Source: Flavobacteriaceae bacterium (GTDB lineage Bacteria; Bacteroidota; Bacteroidia; Flavobacteriales; Flavobacteriaceae). From it: 9,775 nucleotides of DNA. The stretch's first letter is position 1. Each line of letters starts with the position of its first letter. A program made the translations under genes and the position numbers. The notes below the pieces were generated by a model that saw only the letters and a list, made by a program, of their open reading frames with translations, was not told where the DNA came from and made no database searches. Shown in pieces: positions 6,286 through 9,775 of the stretch. Where the stretch lies: NCBI GenBank assembly GCA_002693605.1, contig NZQO01000058.1:1-9775 (forward strand), read 5' to 3'.

Positions 6286-8859
6286 TTAATGAAGTGGATT
6301 ATCTTTTATGTATTGTTTTGCATCTTTTTGAAATTTTTGTGAGGTATCAGAAAAATCGAGTTTAGATTTAAGTTCTAAGCCTATATTATCGGCTATAAGG
6401 TTACATAGTTTATCAATCCCTAAATGCGGTAGTATATTATATTCTCTTAATGCCTCTACAACACCTCTTAACGCTCCTTTTTTACGTGAGCTTAAAATGG
6501 ATTTACCATTTTTAGTAATGCTTAAATCTTCAAGTAATTTTAATATATACTCTTGTTTATCAACATCTATTATATCATCTAAAGAATTTGCTTGTTTACT
6601 ATTTTTAGTAGTCTTTAATATAACCTTAGCTAACTCTTTATTTATAATTTCTAACAAATCTTTTATTGAAGTAAACTCATTAGGATATAGTAGCTTTTCT
6701 TTATCTATATAAACAGGTTCTTCTGGGTCTTCATATTCAACATCAAAAAACATTTTCTTGTTTTTTAAGTAACCAAGTTCAAATAATTTTTCCTCTGAAT
6801 ACCCTTTGTTTTTAATTTTACTAAAAGCTCTTTCTACTTGTTCTTCAGTATAAAAAGAATCTTGTGCCATTTTCATTGAAAATAAATACCAGCCAACATC
6901 TTCTTTCAAATACTCTAATGCATCTTTTTCTAAATCTGTATTTTCCTTTACTATTTTATAGAGTTGTAAACTACTTATCAATTGACCTCTAAGATTATCT
7001 AATATGTCAGACAAACTATCCTTTATTTTTCGTTCATTTCTTGCATCAACATCAGCTTGCATTTTATCAATAATATTATTGAGCCTATCTTCTTTATTAG
7101 TCTCTACAAGTAGCTTAGGAATTACAGGTGTAGGCAATTTAGGTTGAAATTTTTCAATTATTACTGCATCACTAACAACACTTGTTTCTTTAATAAAATC
7201 TGCTTCTATGTCTAAAAACTCCCTTAATAGTTTTGGGTATTTTCTTTCGTCTTTATCTGAATAACCCAAGTCTTTGTACTGAGACAGTTTAAATTCACGT
7301 TGTTTCAGCTCTTTAATTCGGCTTTGTAAATAGAGTATTTTATTAGACGGTTGCGCATCATCTAATACTTGCTGTAATCTTGAAATACCTTTATTAAATA
7401 ATCTTGCGAATTGTTCCCTTTGATTTTCGATATGAACTGGAAAAGGCAAAGAAAGTGAATGAAAATGTTGCATAAAATCATCCATTGATTGCTCCAACTC
7501 ATTATAAATTTCTTTATCTAAAATCATTTGATGTAGTAAGTACATTACATTTACCGACGAACTACTATCTCCATTTATATTTATATGTCTTTCGTCTAAA
7601 ACGTCAATATATATGCTCGTAACATCCCATAATACTGCATTTATTTTTACAGCTTCGGTTAAATCGTCTTTATACTTTTGAGCGTCATTATTAAAAAAAC
7701 AATTCACTTTAAATGATGAAAAAAGGGCTGTTTGATTATCATCTTTGATTAATGCAAAAACTTCTTTAGGTTCAAACTTATTGAATGCGTTTCTATATTC
7801 TTCAAAACGGTCAATTAGCAACTTTTTAATTTCGTCTTTTGTCCTTTGAGAATTATAGGCAAAGTCTGACAACTCTTGTTCAATTTCTTCCGCTTGCTCT
7901 TTTCCTTTATCTATTGCTTCTTCTAATACTTTATGCCAAACAGGAAAACTAAAAGTTTTTTTGTAGGATTTACCATTTATAACATCTTCTAACCAAAAGG
8001 CAAGGTTTTCAATAGTGTAAAAGATTGTGTATTCATTACCAATAATTCCATCAATATTTTCTTGTAAATCGGATAAAATATTACCAACTGTAGCTGGTGT
8101 TATTTTTTTGAAGTCAACTTTACTGCCGTGAAATATTTTATAATTTTCAAGTAGTAAATCGTCACTAAATTGAGTTAATTTAAAATTTTTGAATAAAAAC
8201 AGTTTAGATAAAATTGTTTTTAATTCATCCGCTTTAACTATGTCAGATGTCAACTCCTCTTCAATAATATTGAACTGACTTTCAATAAACTCTATTGGAT
8301 TTTCTGTCTTTTCTAAGAAATTCTGATAATTTTGAATTACAAATATTGTGTCTCTGGTGACTATATCAATAAGGCTGTTAGATTGCCATTCTAATATCTC
8401 GTAATAATCTTTACGTTCAATACTATAGGTTTTTTCAAAACTAAAATAGTACTTACATATTTTGCCATTTAAAAATTGGTCGAAAGTATATTTAGGGATT
8501 TTATCCTCTGAATCGTGAATGTAGGTAAAAAGTAAACTTTGATATTCGCCCAAATAGACTGAGTTCATAAATGCCTCACTTTCGTCAACATCCAATAAAA
8601 AATACCTGCTTGCAAATTGGGTCAACAACCAGTTTTCTGTACTATGGTTTTTAATGTAATAAGGGTGTTCATCTATTTCTACTAATGCTTTAATTCTTTC
8701 TTGTTCTTCAAGATGAAATTTTAGAGCTTCAAAATGTTCTAAATCTTTAATTTGACTTAATACATTTAAATTGTAGTCTATTTTAGCTTTCTCTTTGGCT
8801 TGCTCATAAATACCATTGAAATGAGCTTTTAAAATATTATTGATTGGCTTGTTAAACAT
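6286..8859 (-). CDS. 857-aa helical protein of unknown function, mobile-element associated
   Basis: I do not recognise this protein. ATG at 8859 is 6 bases after the recombinase stop, so the two are probably co-transcribed. There is no signal peptide, clear membrane span, Walker A motif, HUH motif or nuclease signature that I can find; it appears cytoplasmic. It is rich in Lys, Glu, Asp, Ile and Leu and mostly helical. Charged, heptad-like stretches at about 313-362 and 505-530 suggest coiled coils, and 590-655 is another amphipathic helical region. Residues 566-588 form a proline-rich linker. The last 95 residues (about 763-857) look like a separate compact helical domain, with SRKKGALRGVVEALRE (791-806) followed by short helices. 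Its layout vaguely recalls the C-terminal part of RteC-like regulators of Bacteroides conjugative transposons (weak inference). Possible roles are control of excision, DNA handling, or an unrecognised defence or inhibitor function. Spot counts suggest lower GC than the methyltransferase operon. It is a real gene by length, spacing and start; the function is open. Confidence 0.88.
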   Translation of the reverse strand: MFNKPINNILKAHFNGIYEQAKEKAKIDYNLNVLSQIKDLEHFEALKFHLEEQERIKALVEIDEHPYYIKNHSTENWLLTQFASRYFLLDVDESEAFMNSVYLGEYQSLLFTYIHDSEDKIPKYTFDQFLNGKICKYYFSFEKTYSIERKDYYEILEWQSNSLIDIVTRDTIFVIQNYQNFLEKTENPIEFIESQFNIIEEELTSDIVKADELKTILSKLFLFKNFKLTQFSDDLLLENYKIFHGSKVDFKKITPATVGNILSDLQENIDGIIGNEYTIFYTIENLAFWLEDVINGKSYKKTFSFPVWHKVLEEAIDKGKEQAEEIEQELSDFAYNSQRTKDEIKKLLIDRFEEYRNAFNKFEPKEVFALIKDDNQTALFSSFKVNCFFNNDAQKYKDDLTEAVKINAVLWDVTSIYIDVLDERHININGDSSSSVNVMYLLHQMILDKEIYNELEQSMDDFMQHFHSLSLPFPVHIENQREQFARLFNKGISRLQQVLDDAQPSNKILYLQSRIKELKQREFKLSQYKDLGYSDKDERKYPKLLREFLDIEADFIKETSVVSDAVIIEKFQPKLPTPVIPKLLVETNKEDRLNNIIDKMQADVDARNERKIKDSLSDILDNLRGQLISSLQLYKIVKENTDLEKDALEYLKEDVGWYLFSMKMAQDSFYTEEQVERAFSKIKNKGYSEEKLFELGYLKNKKMFFDVEYEDPEEPVYIDKEKLLYPNEFTSIKDLLEIINKELAKVILKTTKNSKQANSLDDIIDVDKQEYILKLLEDLSITKNGKSILSSRKKGALRGVVEALREYNILPHLGIDKLCNLIADNIGLELKSKLDFSDTSQKFQKDAKQYIKDNPLH

Positions 8860-8865
8860 TTGCTC

Positions 8866-9775
8866 TTAGTTTAGATATTGGTCTACTGCTTTATCCAATT
8901 CTGAGTTAATAATTTTTGCGTAAATCTGTGTGATACCAATATCACTATGGTCCATTAATTTTGAAACGTGCTCTATACGCATACCCTTATTTAATGCCCT
9001 GGTAGCAAATGTGTGTCTGCTTAAATGAAATGTCAAATTAAATGGTAAGTCTATTTTATTACCCATTGTTTTAAGATACTGACCTACAAGAGCGGTTTTT
9101 CTACGTATCTGGTCTGCTCTATACTCTCTATCCTTAAAATACCTTTCTGTAATCTCTCCAAAGGGAAATACGGTATCTTCTGGACTTGCATCATCTGTAT
9201 AATACTTGTCCAATATTTCTATTGCTGTACTACCTATTTTGAAGCTGTGCGGATTGTTAGTTTTACAAATGGTCTTAGATATACGTTGCTCTTTTTTGTT
9301 GTAATGTTTCCATTTTAATTCCAACACATCACTAAACCTTAAACCACCTGCAAAGACTGAAAAAATGAACATATCTTTTACTAAGGGCGCTTGCGCTCTT
9401 TCTGATACTTCTAAATTTATTAATGCTTGTAGTTGTTCTTCATTTAGATAACGTCTGTTAGTCTTTTCTTTCTTAACCTTATACTTATCAAAAGGAAATA
9501 GACTTCGTGGGATTAAGTCCTCTTTCTGAGCATTACGGAACATCAAGTTGAGTATACGTAAAGAAAAATTGATAGTTGTGTTATTGTTGCCTAATGTAGT
9601 ACCACAATATCCTGCATAGTCTTTTATCATTGTTACCGTAATATCCTCAAAAGCTATATCTGTATGGCCAATAAAAGTTTCAAACTTTTTTAGATACGTA
9701 ATGTAATTACGGTATGTAGAAAATGACAATGTGTTTTTTTGCTTCTCACACCTTGCATAAGCATATTCAAAGAAA
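8866..9775 (-). CDS. Tyrosine recombinase/integrase (5' end off the right edge)
   Basis: The catalytic domain of a phage-type tyrosine recombinase is complete. Counting from TTG 9729 as residue 1, the key residues are R131 (GGLRFSD), the probable beta-hairpin K156, H235 and R238 (HLSRH), H261 (MDHSD) and nucleophile Y270 (QIYAKI). A SAM-like core-binding domain precedes it (about -15 to 85). No start is needed at TTG 9729: the frame stays open to the window edge, adding FFEYAYARCEKQKN upstream, which fits the start of the core-binding domain. The real start and probably an arm-site-binding domain lie outside; Bacteroidota relatives are about 400 residues. It would integrate and excise the element between attachment sites. 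The stop is 6 bases before the 857-residue gene. Being the first gene of the leftward series, it suggests one attachment site lies just beyond the right edge. The family is certain; the substrate is unknown. Confidence 0.95.
   Translation of the reverse strand, partial: FFEYAYARCEKQKNTLSFSTYRNYITYLKKFETFIGHTDIAFEDITVTMIKDYAGYCGTTLGNNNTTINFSLRILNLMFRNAQKEDLIPRSLFPFDKYKVKKEKTNRRYLNEEQLQALINLEVSERAQAPLVKDMFIFSVFAGGLRFSDVLELKWKHYNKKEQRISKTICKTNNPHSFKIGSTAIEILDKYYTDDASPEDTVFPFGEITERYFKDREYRADQIRRKTALVGQYLKTMGNKIDLPFNLTFHLSRHTFATRALNKGMRIEHVSKLMDHSDIGITQIYAKIINSELDKAVDQYLN

Larger units (their letters stand above)
4943..9775 (-). mobile_element. Core of an integrative, rolling-circle-replicating element (ends not seen)
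   Basis: Tyrosine recombinase, large unknown gene, excisionase-like HTH and gene II-like Rep lie in one direction with short gaps, the usual make-up of a small integrative element or satellite. The XRE-methyltransferase-helicase operon downstream (1-4728) has the same direction and is best read as its cargo. I found no attachment-site repeats, tRNA gene or terminal inverted repeats, so both borders lie outside the window or are not recognisable. No mobilisation or capsid genes are present in this part. Confidence 0.6.

Noticed and set aside
6034..6342. Plus-strand open frame of 102 codons with hydrophobic segments
   Set aside because: It overlaps the HTH gene, its upstream region and the end of the 857-residue gene. 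Hydrophobic residues arise from T-rich antisense codons, and there is no independent start signal.
6497..6712. Plus-strand open frame of 71 codons
   Set aside because: It is antisense to the C-terminal part of the 857-residue gene, with no motif or regulatory context.
9727..9729. TTG as true start of the integrase
   Set aside because: The frame continues without a stop to the window edge and the upstream residues fit the core-binding domain, so the gene is simply cut by the edge.

Overview
The window looks like part of an integrative mobile element from an AT-rich member of the Bacteroidota, most likely a flavobacterium-like lineage. I infer this from the low GC, the scarcity of Shine-Dalgarno sequences, the Lys/Ile/Asn-rich proteins, the Bacteroidota-type tyrosine recombinase and a possible TAnnTTTG-like promoter box. 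This is judged from protein style, not from a search. Every credible gene lies on the minus strand, so transcription runs from the right edge to the left edge. Both edges cut a gene.

Right part (4943-9775), integration and replication module. In transcription order it holds: a tyrosine recombinase whose N-terminus lies off the right edge; an 857-residue protein of unknown function starting 6 bases after the recombinase stop; a 94-residue excisionase-like winged HTH protein preceded by a striking double palindrome; a hairpin terminator or attenuator with a UUCG loop that contains the HTH stop codon; and a 301-residue rolling-circle replication initiator related to filamentous-phage gene II proteins, which has no in-frame ATG and seems to start at TTG.

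Left part (1-4728), defence-type cargo. A 214-base gap carries a 31-base operator-like inverted repeat. Downstream of it is a tight operon: a 61-residue XRE-type controller, a 908-residue MmeI-like adenine-N6 DNA methyltransferase, and an SF2 helicase-type ATPase whose C-terminus is cut by the left edge. The gaps are 10 and 3 bases. This is a restriction-modification-like unit in which methylation and ATP-driven translocation sit in separate proteins. No clear nuclease is visible: the methyltransferase's N-terminal nuclease remnant is degenerate or ambiguous, so a dedicated nuclease may follow just beyond position 1.

Taken together, the recombinase, HTH protein and Rep would excise, integrate and amplify the element. 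The XRE-MTase-helicase unit is probably host-protecting or self-stabilising cargo. The best candidates for something undescribed are the split methyltransferase/helicase system and the 857-residue protein encoded directly behind the recombinase.
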